Assembly (NCBI GenBank): GCA_030453435.1
Contig: JAKDKI010000153.1
Coordinates: forward strand, 1 to 6,027
DNA: 6,027 bases
Direction: 5' to 3'
DNA from: Kocuria sp.
GTDB taxonomy: Bacteria > Actinomycetota > Actinomycetes > Actinomycetales > Micrococcaceae
Shown: positions 1 through 6,027 of the stretch, piece after piece
How positions within the stretch are numbered: the first letter of the stretch is position 1
How the letters are laid out: each line of letters begins with the position of its first letter
Position numbers and translations under genes: made by a program
Notes under the pieces: generated by a model
Databases searched by the model: none
Seen by the model: the letters and a program-made list of their open reading frames with translations, nothing else
What the model was told of the DNA's origin: nothing

Positions 1-395
1 GCGGCGGTTCCATCCGTATCCACCGCCGCGACGTGCAGGACCGCGTGTTCCGCGTAATGGGCCTGTCCCAGGAGGAAGCCCAGGAGAAGTTCGGCTTCCT
101 GCTGGACGCCTTCCAGTTCGGTGCGCCCCCGCACGGTGGTATTGCCTTCGGCTGGGACCGCGTGGTGGCCCTGCTGGCCGGTACCGATTCCATTCGCGAC
201 GTCATCGCGTTCCCCAAGACCGGTAACGGCTACGACCCGCTGACCGCCGCTCCAGCTCCGATCACCGCGCAGCAGCGCAAGGAAGCCGGCGTGGACGCCA
301 AGCCCGAGCCCAAGGGCCAGAAGGCCGAGAAGTCCGCAGCCGAGAAGTCCGACGCCGGTCAGGCGGAAGCAGACTCGAAGGGCGATTCCAAGTAG
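1..395 (+). CDS. aspS: Aspartyl-tRNA synthetase, C-terminal part (5' end outside window)
   Basis: Class II aminoacyl-tRNA synthetase that charges tRNA-Asp with aspartate in the cytoplasm. Only the last ~130 codons are present, read in the frame starting at base 3 ([12 protein letters not shown]...) and ending at TAG 393-395. The fragment holds the end of the catalytic core. Class II motif 3 is clear as [16 protein letters not shown], with the ATP-binding Arg in WDR, and is followed by the family signature [13 protein letters not shown] and the usual C-terminal [10 protein letters not shown] segment. After [15 protein letters not shown], where many relatives stop, the protein continues for about 30 residues of Lys, Ala, Glu, Asp and Ser (low complexity, probably disordered). 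GTG at 33 is an internal Val codon, not a start. Many actinobacterial AspRS enzymes are non-discriminating and also make Asp-tRNA-Asn, but the window does not show the residues that decide this. Identification is secure. Confidence 0.96.
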   Translation, partial: GGSIRIHRRDVQDRVFRVMGLSQEEAQEKFGFLLDAFQFGAPPHGGIAFGWDRVVALLAGTDSIRDVIAFPKTGNGYDPLTAAPAPITAQQRKEAGVDAKPEPKGQKAEKSAAEKSDAGQAEADSKGDSK

Positions 396-417
396 CACGC
401 GCGCGACACAGTAGCTT

Positions 418-449
418 TGCCGGCCGGGGCTTGATTGCCCTGGCCGGCA
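418..449. repeat. 13-bp inverted repeat (hairpin) spanning the transporter start
   Basis: TGCCGGCCGGGGC (418-430) pairs with GCCCTGGCCGGCA (437-449): 12 Watson-Crick pairs plus one G-T wobble, around a 6-base loop TTGATT (431-436). It begins 23 bases after the aspS stop. No T-run follows (next bases ATTGTGCTG), so it is not a classical intrinsic terminator, although U-less hairpin terminators have been proposed in actinobacteria. The loop contains the TTG used here as the transporter start, so the hairpin could also limit initiation. The repeat is read directly; both functions are inference. Confidence 0.6.
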
Positions 450-1648
450 TTGTGCTGTCCGCCTTTTCCCTGCGGCTTGCTGTTTCCGGCGTGTCACCCG
501 TGTTGGATCGGGTGCGCGAGGACATCGCCCTGGACCCCACCTCCACCGGGTTGCTCGCCATGTTCCCCACGTTGGGCTTCGCCCTCACGGGTCTGTTGAC
601 GGCCGCGGTTATGCGTCGGGTCAGCCTCGAAGCGCTTCTCACCGTGGCGTGCGCGCTGGCCGCCTTCGGCTCCGTAGCCCGCGCCGCAAGTACCTCGACC
701 GGACCCTTCCTGGGGTTCTCGCTGCTCATCATGATCGGGCTGGGCATTGGCAATGTGACGCTGCCGCCCATCATCAAGAAGTACTTCCGAGAACACATCG
801 CCCCGCTCACCGCGATCTATTCAATGCTCCTGGGGCTGTCCACGGCGGCCGCCCCGTTCTTTGCCGTACCCCTTGCCGACGCCGCCGGGTGGCGTTTCTC
901 GGTCGGCTCGTGGGCGGTCTTCTCGCTCGCTGCCTTCATCCCGTGGCTGCTCATGTGGGTGAGTGTGCGTCGAGAAGGTGCGCGAGCGGCGTCGTCGTCG
1001 GGCGTGCCGGACCCGGCTGAAGCGGTAGTGAAGCCGTGGCGATCACCGATCGGCTGGGGACTGGTGCTGCTGTTCGTGGGGACCTCGTCCAATACGTTCT
1101 CGATGTTCACGTGGTTGCCGCGCGTGATCGGCGGCTACGGGTTCACCGAACACCAGGCCGGACTCATGCTCGCCTATTACGCGATCCTGGGGATACCCGT
1201 GAGCCTGGTGGTGCCGCTGCTGGTTCGGCGGCTGTCTCGCACCACGGGGTTGGGGCTCACCGCAGTGGCCCTGTACGCACTGGGGTATCTCGGTCTGCTG
1301 TTGTGGCCAACGGCGCAATGGGGACCGCTGGATGCCGTGTGGGTGTGGATCACGATCTTCGGGTTGGCGCAGGCGTCGTTCCCACTAGCGCTCACGCTCA
1401 TCAACGCCCGGACACGCACCACGGCCGGGGCGGGGGCACTGTCCGGATTCGGCCAGGGCGTGGGATACCTGGCGGGCTGTGTCGGGCCTCTGATCTTCGG
1501 AGTGCTGTTCACGTGGGGCGGGTCATGGTGGACCTCGTTCGGTTACCTGTGGCTCATGCTGATCGCACTGACCGCGGGGGTGTTGCTGACGGGGCGCCGG
1601 CGGTTCCTGGAAGATCGCCCCAGCCCCGCCCGTGTAGAGCAGGAGTAG
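431..1648 (+). CDS. MFS transporter, CynX/NimT-like
   Basis: Predicted 405-residue inner-membrane protein of the major facilitator superfamily, with about 12 hydrophobic segments in two halves. A basic/polar cytoplasmic loop (VRREGARAASSSGVPDPAEAVVKPWRS, around residues 178-205) separates the halves. The first helix runs into SAFSLRLAVSGVSPVLDRVREDI, and the segment GIGNVTLPPIIKKYF is typical of the CynX/NimT (cyanate / 2-nitroimidazole) subfamily. The substrate cannot be assigned. Length is normal for the family. Start: TTG at 431 is the first ATG/GTG/TTG after the in-frame stop near 224. It has no convincing Shine-Dalgarno and lies in a hairpin loop, while the reading frame stays open upstream (FAGRGLIALAG). 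The true N-terminus is therefore uncertain; GTG 452 is an alternative but would cut into TM1. It lies 35 bases after aspS and 46 bases before the amidotransferase gene, so it could be co-transcribed with either. Confidence 0.85.
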   Translation: MIALAGIVLSAFSLRLAVSGVSPVLDRVREDIALDPTSTGLLAMFPTLGFALTGLLTAAVMRRVSLEALLTVACALAAFGSVARAASTSTGPFLGFSLLIMIGLGIGNVTLPPIIKKYFREHIAPLTAIYSMLLGLSTAAAPFFAVPLADAAGWRFSVGSWAVFSLAAFIPWLLMWVSVRREGARAASSSGVPDPAEAVVKPWRSPIGWGLVLLFVGTSSNTFSMFTWLPRVIGGYGFTEHQAGLMLAYYAILGIPVSLVVPLLVRRLSRTTGLGLTAVALYALGYLGLLLWPTAQWGPLDAVWVWITIFGLAQASFPLALTLINARTRTTAGAGALSGFGQGVGYLAGCVGPLIFGVLFTWGGSWWTSFGYLWLMLIALTAGVLLTGRRRFLEDRPSPARVEQE

Positions 1649-1676
1649 GCTCGAAGACACGCGCACCGCGCGCAAT

Positions 1677-1690
1677 ACCTCCCGGGAGGT
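1677..1690. promoter_or_regulatory. Ribosome binding site embedded in a 14-bp perfect palindrome
   Basis: ACCTCCCGGGAGGT is perfectly self-complementary. Its right half contains the strong Shine-Dalgarno GGGAGG (1684-1689), five bases before GTG 1695, and this fixes the amidotransferase start. Its left half contains CCTCC, the 16S anti-Shine-Dalgarno sequence, so a local 5-bp hairpin with a CCGG loop would hide the ribosome binding site. Sequestration is inference; the palindrome and the RBS are seen directly. Confidence 0.7.
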
Positions 1691-1694
1691 TGCC

Positions 1695-2576
1695 GTGTGT
1701 CGACTGTTCGGGCTCCACACCGGAGCGCAGCCGCAAACCTGTTCGTTCTGGTTGTTGAACGCCCCCGATTCGTTATCTCGTCAGAGCCGCCAACAGCCCG
1801 ACGGTGCCGGTATCGGAACCTTCGCGCCGAACGGCGAAGCGCACCTCGTGAGATCCTCACTGGCTGCCTATCTGGACCCGGAGTTCGCTCGCGCGGCACA
1901 GTCCTTGACCGGTACGAGTTTCGTTGCCCACGTGCGCTTCGCTACCGAGGGCGTGCTGAGCGTGGCCAATACGCATCCCTTCGAGCAGGAGGGGCGGATG
2001 TTCGCCCACAACGGGGTGATTCGCTCCCTCGACGTGCTCGACCGAGAGCTCGAACGGCGGGATGTAGCTGACGTGGTGCTCGGGACCACGGACAGCGAGC
2101 GATATTTTGCCCTGCTGACGTCTTATCTGCGGGAAACTCCAGAGGATGTGTCTCGTGCCTTGCGCCATTGCCTGGCCTGGCTGGCGGAGAACCTAGCCGT
2201 CTACTGCCTCAACTGTGTCGTGGCCACGTCGCACGAGGTGTGGGCGGTGCGCTATCCGGACACCAACCCGCTGTGGTACCTCACAGGGCAGAGGGGCACG
2301 GGTTCGCACCCGGCGGAGTCTGACGTGGGCTCGGTGCGGCTCACCTCGTCGTTCTGGAGAGTGCAGGGGCTGGATCCCACGATCAATACCGTCACCGTGG
2401 TGGCCAGTGAACGCATGACCGAGGAGCCGCAATGGAAGATGATCACGCCGGGTTGGGCGCTGCATGCCGGCCCGGGGGATGCTTTCGAGATGATCGACCT
2501 GGAGCTGCCGGCTCCCGCCCGCCAGATCAGTCATGACGACCTTGGTCATGCGGCTTGGGCGCAGGGTGCCGAGTGA
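1695..2576 (+). CDS. Class II glutamine amidotransferase (YafJ-like, Ntn-hydrolase fold)
   Basis: Predicted 293-residue cytoplasmic enzyme of the N-terminal-nucleophile amidotransferases, which release ammonia from glutamine or cleave related gamma-glutamyl amides. The start GTG 1695 gives fMet-Cys-Arg-Leu-Phe-Gly; removal of Met exposes Cys2 as catalytic nucleophile. Further family signatures appear in order: QPDGAGIG (34-41), AHVRFATEG (78-86, with the glutamine-binding Arg), NTHPF (92-96), FAHNG (103-107, oxyanion-hole Asn-Gly) and GTTDSE (130-135, glutamine-binding Asp). The protein is somewhat longer than E. coli YafJ and has no fused synthase domain, so it is a stand-alone glutaminase-like module whose acceptor is unknown. 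Relatives include YafJ, yeast Dug3 and EgtC, but no ergothioneine genes are nearby, so EgtC is not claimed. It is preceded by the transporter in the same direction, and a strong RBS supports the start. Confidence 0.92.
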   Translation: MCRLFGLHTGAQPQTCSFWLLNAPDSLSRQSRQQPDGAGIGTFAPNGEAHLVRSSLAAYLDPEFARAAQSLTGTSFVAHVRFATEGVLSVANTHPFEQEGRMFAHNGVIRSLDVLDRELERRDVADVVLGTTDSERYFALLTSYLRETPEDVSRALRHCLAWLAENLAVYCLNCVVATSHEVWAVRYPDTNPLWYLTGQRGTGSHPAESDVGSVRLTSSFWRVQGLDPTINTVTVVASERMTEEPQWKMITPGWALHAGPGDAFEMIDLELPAPARQISHDDLGHAAWAQGAE

Positions 2577-2625
2577 GGACGGAACGGTCGGACACGTCAT
2601 TGCGGCCTCGCAGAGCCGGGTGTGA

Positions 2626-2673
2626 CCTGGCCGGTTCGTCAGCCGAGAGGCCAGGGTGTGATGGACTGGCCTC
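2626..2673. repeat. Two overlapping, mutually exclusive inverted repeats upstream of dtd
   Basis: CCTGGCC (2626-2632) is complementary to GGCCAGG (2649-2655). The overlapping GAGGCCA (2647-2653) is complementary to TGGCCTC (2667-2673), which ends on the base before the dtd ATG. Both are perfect 7-bp stems, but they share 2649-2653 and cannot form together. The 97-base gap 2577-2673 contains no other clear element, no gene and no well-placed Shine-Dalgarno. A switch is possible, but short GGCC-rich repeats are common in GC-rich DNA. Confidence 0.4.
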
Positions 2674-3126
2674 ATGAGGATTGTGTTGCAAACCGTGTCC
2701 AGGGCGTCCGTCACGGTGGACGGCTCGGTCACTGGTGAGATCAGTGGGCCTGGACTGCTGGCTTTGGTGGGCGTGACTCACCAGGACACTGCGGAGACCG
2801 CCAAGAAGCTGGCGGAGAAGATCGCAACCCTCCGGATCTTGCCGGGGGAGAAGTCCTGCGCGGATCTGTCCGCCCCGGTGTTGGCCGTCAGCCAGTTCAC
2901 TCTGTATGCCGATGTGCGAAAGGGGCGGCGACCCTCATGGTCCGCGGCCGCACCGGGTGACGTCAGTGAGCCACTGTTCGACCAGTTCGTCGCGTCGTTA
3001 CGCGAAACCGGCGTGGCCGTGGAAACCGGTGTCTTCGGAGCCCACATGGAGGTCGAGCTGATCAACGACGGGCCCGTGACCATCATTGTGGACAGCGATG
3101 AGTTGGACCGCCCGCGGAGGCAGTGA
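2674..3126 (+). CDS. dtd: D-aminoacyl-tRNA deacylase
   Basis: Cytoplasmic homodimeric enzyme (150 residues) that hydrolyses the ester bond of D-aminoacyl-tRNAs, and also Gly-tRNA-Ala in known DTDs, keeping D-amino acids out of translation. Visible signatures: N-terminal [23 protein letters not shown] (73-78), the conserved active-site segment; KGRRPSW (83-89); [16 protein letters not shown] (121-136), containing the Gly-cis-Pro dipeptide at 133-134 that screens substrate chirality. Length matches the family (about 145-150). The stretch [17 protein letters not shown] between LRIL and SQFTL is shorter than the usual form, as in other actinobacterial homologues. ATG 2674 gives the standard N-terminus but lacks a good Shine-Dalgarno. 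Its presence 2.3 kb downstream of aspS fits a shared theme of tRNA charging quality. Confidence 0.96.
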   Translation: MRIVLQTVSRASVTVDGSVTGEISGPGLLALVGVTHQDTAETAKKLAEKIATLRILPGEKSCADLSAPVLAVSQFTLYADVRKGRRPSWSAAAPGDVSEPLFDQFVASLRETGVAVETGVFGAHMEVELINDGPVTIIVDSDELDRPRRQ

Positions 3127-3175
3127 ACCCTGAGCCTTCACGTGAGCCATTGAACGAGTGGGCGTGCGGTGCAGT

Positions 3176-3289
3176 CTCAGGTGATGAACATGCAGCGTGG
3201 TGGCCTCAGGGGAGGAAAGAGCGTAAAAGTCGCCGCCGATGTGCATGTTCCTCACCTCAGGCCGGGACACTGCAGTTTCCTCACATGAC
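3176..3289. repeat. Four-copy 20-bp motif arranged symmetrically (-> -> <- <-)
   Basis: The derived consensus is CTCAGGTGAGGAACATGCAG. Copies: A, plus strand 3176-3195, 19/20 match; B, plus strand 3205-3224, 14/20; C, minus strand 3260-3241, 18/20; D, minus strand 3289-3270, 16/20. A to B and C to D are each offset by exactly 29 bp, and the set is symmetric about the point between 3232 and 3233. A and C form the strongest inverted repeat (3176-3194 against 3242-3260, 17 of 19 pairs, 47-base loop). B and C also pair (3204-3217 against 3248-3261, 12 of 14). The array ends 53 bases before the rarA start. It could be a regulator-binding array, a structured RNA leader, or a dispersed repeated element; nothing in the sequence decides between these. 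Confidence 0.75.
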
Positions 3290-3312
3290 ACGTCTACCGT
3301 CCGTGCGGATAC

Positions 3313-3342
3313 GTGTCGGACCGCCCCGATAGTCTCGGTGCC
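3313..3342 (+). promoter_or_regulatory. Probable leaderless rarA promoter with PafBC (RecA-NDp)-like upstream element
   Basis: TAGTCT (3330-3335) fits the actinobacterial -10 pattern TANNNT, and 7 bases separate it from GTG 3343. Transcription would thus begin at or next to the start codon, giving a leaderless mRNA, which agrees with the absence of a Shine-Dalgarno. Exactly 8 bases upstream of the -10 lies GTGTCGGAC (3313-3321). It matches 6 of 9 positions of TTGTCRGTG, the element described with TTGTCRGTG-N8-TANNNT spacing for LexA-independent DNA-damage promoters of mycobacteria. The match is imperfect, so damage induction is inference. Confidence 0.45.
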
Positions 3343-4835
<1,493 letters not shown>

Positions 4836-4839
<4 letters not shown>

Positions 4840-5819
4840 GCGTCCCGCTGCCTGACCAACCTTCCGGCCGGTTCGACGTAATCGAGCACGTCCTTGGCGG
4901 TGAGATCGTCGATCACGAGATCGGTCACGGCACCTGAACGGAGCGCGCCCAGGATTCCACGCACCTTGTGACGCCCGGCAACCACACACAGGCGGCGTGG
5001 AATCCGCGCCAAATCCGATGGCGTGGGTCCGGATGCCCTGCGGTTCACATCGATATCCGCATAACTCCCGTCTTCACGAATGAACACCGTGCAGATGTCG
5101 CCCACCACACGGTTCTCGTTGAGGCTGCGCAGGGCGGCGTGGGTGAAGTGCCCTTCCGTGTACACCTGGGAGAGCACGGGTCCCTGAAAAGCGCCCACGC
5201 TGAAAACGGCCAGGTCCACGGATGCACGGACGGCCAGAATGCGCCGCACGGAGGACTCTTTCCACAGCAGGGTGCGAGTTTCCTCCAGATCAAAGAATGC
5301 CGGGGTGGGGAACGGATAGAGCTCCGCGTTGAACGCAGTGGCCATAGTGGACAGCAGGGGAGTAGAGGTTCCGGCGCCCGTGGTGCGGGGACCCGCAGCG
5401 CCGTTGAGCTGAACCACCGTGACGTCTTGCGCATCGGTCTGACGCAGGTTCGCGGCAATGCTCGACGTGGTGGTGCCCCACGCAACTCCGAGTACCGAGC
5501 CGTCCTCGACCCACTCCGTGAGCAGGCTGGCCGCGTAACGGGACACGGCCTCCAGCCGCTGACCGCCAGGGGATGAACGCTGGGTTCCCGCGATGTGGGC
5601 GGTGACTCCGAAGATGTCCTTGAACCTGCGTGACAGGCGATCGGGCGGATTCTCCGGGGGCCGCAGTGAGATTTTCACGATCCCTCGACTCTTGGCCTCC
5701 GAAAGCATGCGCGACACGGTGGAGCGGGAGAAGCCGAACCGGTCTGCCACCGCACCCATGGTCATGTCCTGCACGAAGTAGAGTTCCGCGACTTGATAAA
5801 GCAGTGAATCGTCGTGCAT
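4836..5819 (-). CDS. SorC-family transcriptional regulator (sugar-binding)
   Basis: Predicted 327-residue DNA-binding regulator. The N-terminal helix-turn-helix spans about residues 19-45 (MTMGAVADRFGFSRSTVSRMLSEAKSRG). It is followed by the SorC/CggR sugar-binding domain, an isomerase-like fold that senses phosphorylated sugars: GVAWGTTTSSIAANLR, VVQLNGAAGPR, FSVGAFQGPVLSQVYTEG, AVGDICTVFI-type segment (VVGDICTVFIREDG), NRRASGPTPSDLARIP and VAGRHKVRGILGALRSG. The effector cannot be named; family members respond to sorbitol, arabitol, erythritol, glycolytic phosphosugars and similar compounds. Start: ATG 5819 (MHDDSLLY) has AGGAAG about 8 bases upstream and gives normal family length. The longer frame from ATG 5882 would translate through the operator-like repeats and adds RHCTYAQLQCTYVQQ, which resembles nothing in the family. 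It is convergent with rarA and divergent from the gene at 5997, its likely target together with itself. Confidence 0.93.
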
Positions 5820-5835
5820 GGCCCCTTCTTCCTGC

Positions 5836-5874
5836 TGCACATACGTGCATTGGAGTTGAGCATACGTGCAATGG
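5836..5874. promoter_or_regulatory. Candidate SorC-type operators (21-bp-spaced direct repeat)
   Basis: CATACGTGCA occurs at 5840-5849 and 5861-5870, and the match continues to 13 of 14 bases (5840-5853, 5861-5874). The 21-bp spacing is two helical turns, placing both on the same DNA face. The downstream copy lies in an imperfect palindrome TGCACATACGTGCA (5836-5849, 6 of 7 pairs); the upstream one is in TTGAGCATACGTGCAA (5856-5871), with a weaker left arm. Both lie just upstream of the regulator's start codon, the expected place for autoregulation. The binding protein is inferred from position only. Confidence 0.6.
5859..5864 (-). promoter_or_regulatory. Candidate -10 element of the SorC-family gene
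   Basis: On the minus strand, TATGCT (5864 to 5859) fits TANNNT. It would place the transcription start near 5852, about 33 bases before ATG 5819. It overlaps the second CATACGTGCA copy, so a protein bound there would block the promoter. The -35 position is poor (CCACCA at 17-bp spacing), so this call is tentative. Confidence 0.35.
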
Positions 5875-5904
5875 CGAGGCATGGTGGTGCGCAGGCGCGC
5901 CCAA

Positions 5905-5920
5905 TGGGACGTAGATCACA
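5905..5920. promoter_or_regulatory. CRP/GlxR-type cAMP-receptor-protein binding site
   Basis: TGGGACGTAGATCACA matches TGTGANNTANNTCACA at every specified position but the third (G for T), including the central TA. It lies in the divergent control region, 77 bases before GTG 5997 and 86 bases before ATG 5819. CRP/GlxR proteins are common global regulators of carbon genes in actinobacteria, so this would link the locus to carbon status. Binding is inferred from the match. Confidence 0.55.
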
Positions 5921-5996
5921 TGCCGCGCCGTAGCGTGGTCTCCTAAGAAGCCATGCACCACATCCGGACACACACAGGTTGAATGAGGTAGATCCC

Positions 5997-6027
5997 GTGA
6001 GAACCACAGTCTTGAATCCCGAATCCC
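5997..6027 (+). CDS. Start of a divergent gene, unknown product (cut by window end)
   Basis: GTG 5997 opens a frame MRTTVLNPES that runs off the window. GAGG (5985-5988), 8 bases upstream, is a good Shine-Dalgarno, and the ATG at 5983 is closed at once by TAG, so 5997 is the likely start. Ten residues do not permit identification. Genes divergent from SorC-family regulators are usually sugar or polyol dehydrogenases, kinases or transporters, and the operators and CRP-like site between the two starts fit that. Function is inference from context only. Confidence 0.5.
   Translation, partial: MRTTVLNPES

Larger units (their letters stand above)
3127..3342. other. Non-coding region between dtd and rarA
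   Basis: This 216-base stretch contains no credible gene. The short open frame 3123-3332 ([13 protein letters not shown]...) has no recognisable similarity, no RBS and ends inside the rarA promoter region. The region instead contains a four-copy symmetric repeat (3176-3289) and a promoter-like block (3313-3342), listed separately. The short palindrome TTCACGTGAG at 3137-3146 and the 6-bp pair CCTGAG (3129-3134)/CTCAGG (3176-3181) are also present. No T-run-type terminator for dtd is visible. Confidence 0.7.

Noticed and set aside
418..449. Classical Rho-independent terminator of aspS
   Set aside because: The stem is strong but no T-run follows, so it is reported only as a hairpin.
262..810. 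Minus-strand open frame of 182 codons over aspS end and the transporter
   Set aside because: Arg/Pro/Ser-rich low-information product typical of antisense frames in GC-rich genes; the plus-strand transporter is well supported.
3184..3250. LexA (SOS) box suggested by GAAC and GTTC within the repeat copies
   Set aside because: GAAC (3186-3189) and GTTC (3247-3250) are about 57 bases apart, not the 4-base gap of a GAAC-N4-GTTC box.
3123..3332. Small plus-strand frame of 69 codons after dtd
   Set aside because: No RBS, no recognisable motif, and it reads through the repeat copies and promoter block.
3313..3342. Alternative rarA start at GTG 3313
   Set aside because: It adds MSDRPDSLGA, unlike family N-termini, and lies within the -10-associated element; GTG 3343 gives MSNSLFDLP.
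5820..5882. Longer SorC-protein start at ATG 5882
   Set aside because: The added residues are encoded by the operator-like repeats; ATG 5819 has a good Shine-Dalgarno and gives the usual length.

Overview
The window reads as a chromosomal segment of a GC-rich Gram-positive bacterium of the Actinomycetota, probably near Micrococcales. The basis is GC-rich third codon positions, frequent GTG/TTG starts, a probable leaderless start, and the actinobacterial style of the AspRS, DTD and RarA sequences. The genus cannot be fixed from the sequence. No tRNA, rRNA, CRISPR array, transposase or phage gene is visible, and all six genes are intact except the two cut by the window edges.

Layout: (1) 1-395 is the 3' end of aspS (aspartyl-tRNA synthetase) with a Lys/Ala/Glu-rich tail. 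(2) 431-1648 is a 12-TM MFS transporter of the CynX/NimT type, whose only upstream start candidate sits in the loop of a strong inverted repeat. (3) 1695-2576 is a YafJ-like class II glutamine amidotransferase with Cys2 as nucleophile. (4) 2674-3126 is dtd (D-aminoacyl-tRNA deacylase). (5) 3127-3342 is a non-coding stretch containing four copies of a ~20-bp motif arranged -> -> <- <- symmetrically about a dyad, followed by a probable leaderless promoter. (6) 3343-4839 is rarA/mgsA (AAA+ ATPase of replication-fork maintenance) with an acidic/Gly-rich insertion. (7) 4836-5819 on the minus strand is a SorC-family sugar-responsive regulator, overlapping the rarA stop codon tail to tail. (8) 5820-5996 is a divergent control region with a CATACGTGCA direct repeat spaced 21 bp and a near-consensus CRP/GlxR site, followed by the start of a divergent gene at 5997.

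How it fits together: aspS and dtd both serve aspartate/aminoacyl-tRNA metabolism and its proofreading, and rarA serves replication. This is a housekeeping neighbourhood. The right end looks like the start of a catabolic locus in which the SorC protein controls itself and a divergent gene in response to a phosphorylated sugar or polyol, with a global cAMP-type input. I see no complete novel defence or mobile system. The most unusual signal is the symmetric four-copy repeat between dtd and rarA. The next is the possible DNA-damage-type (PafBC-like) promoter that immediately follows it.
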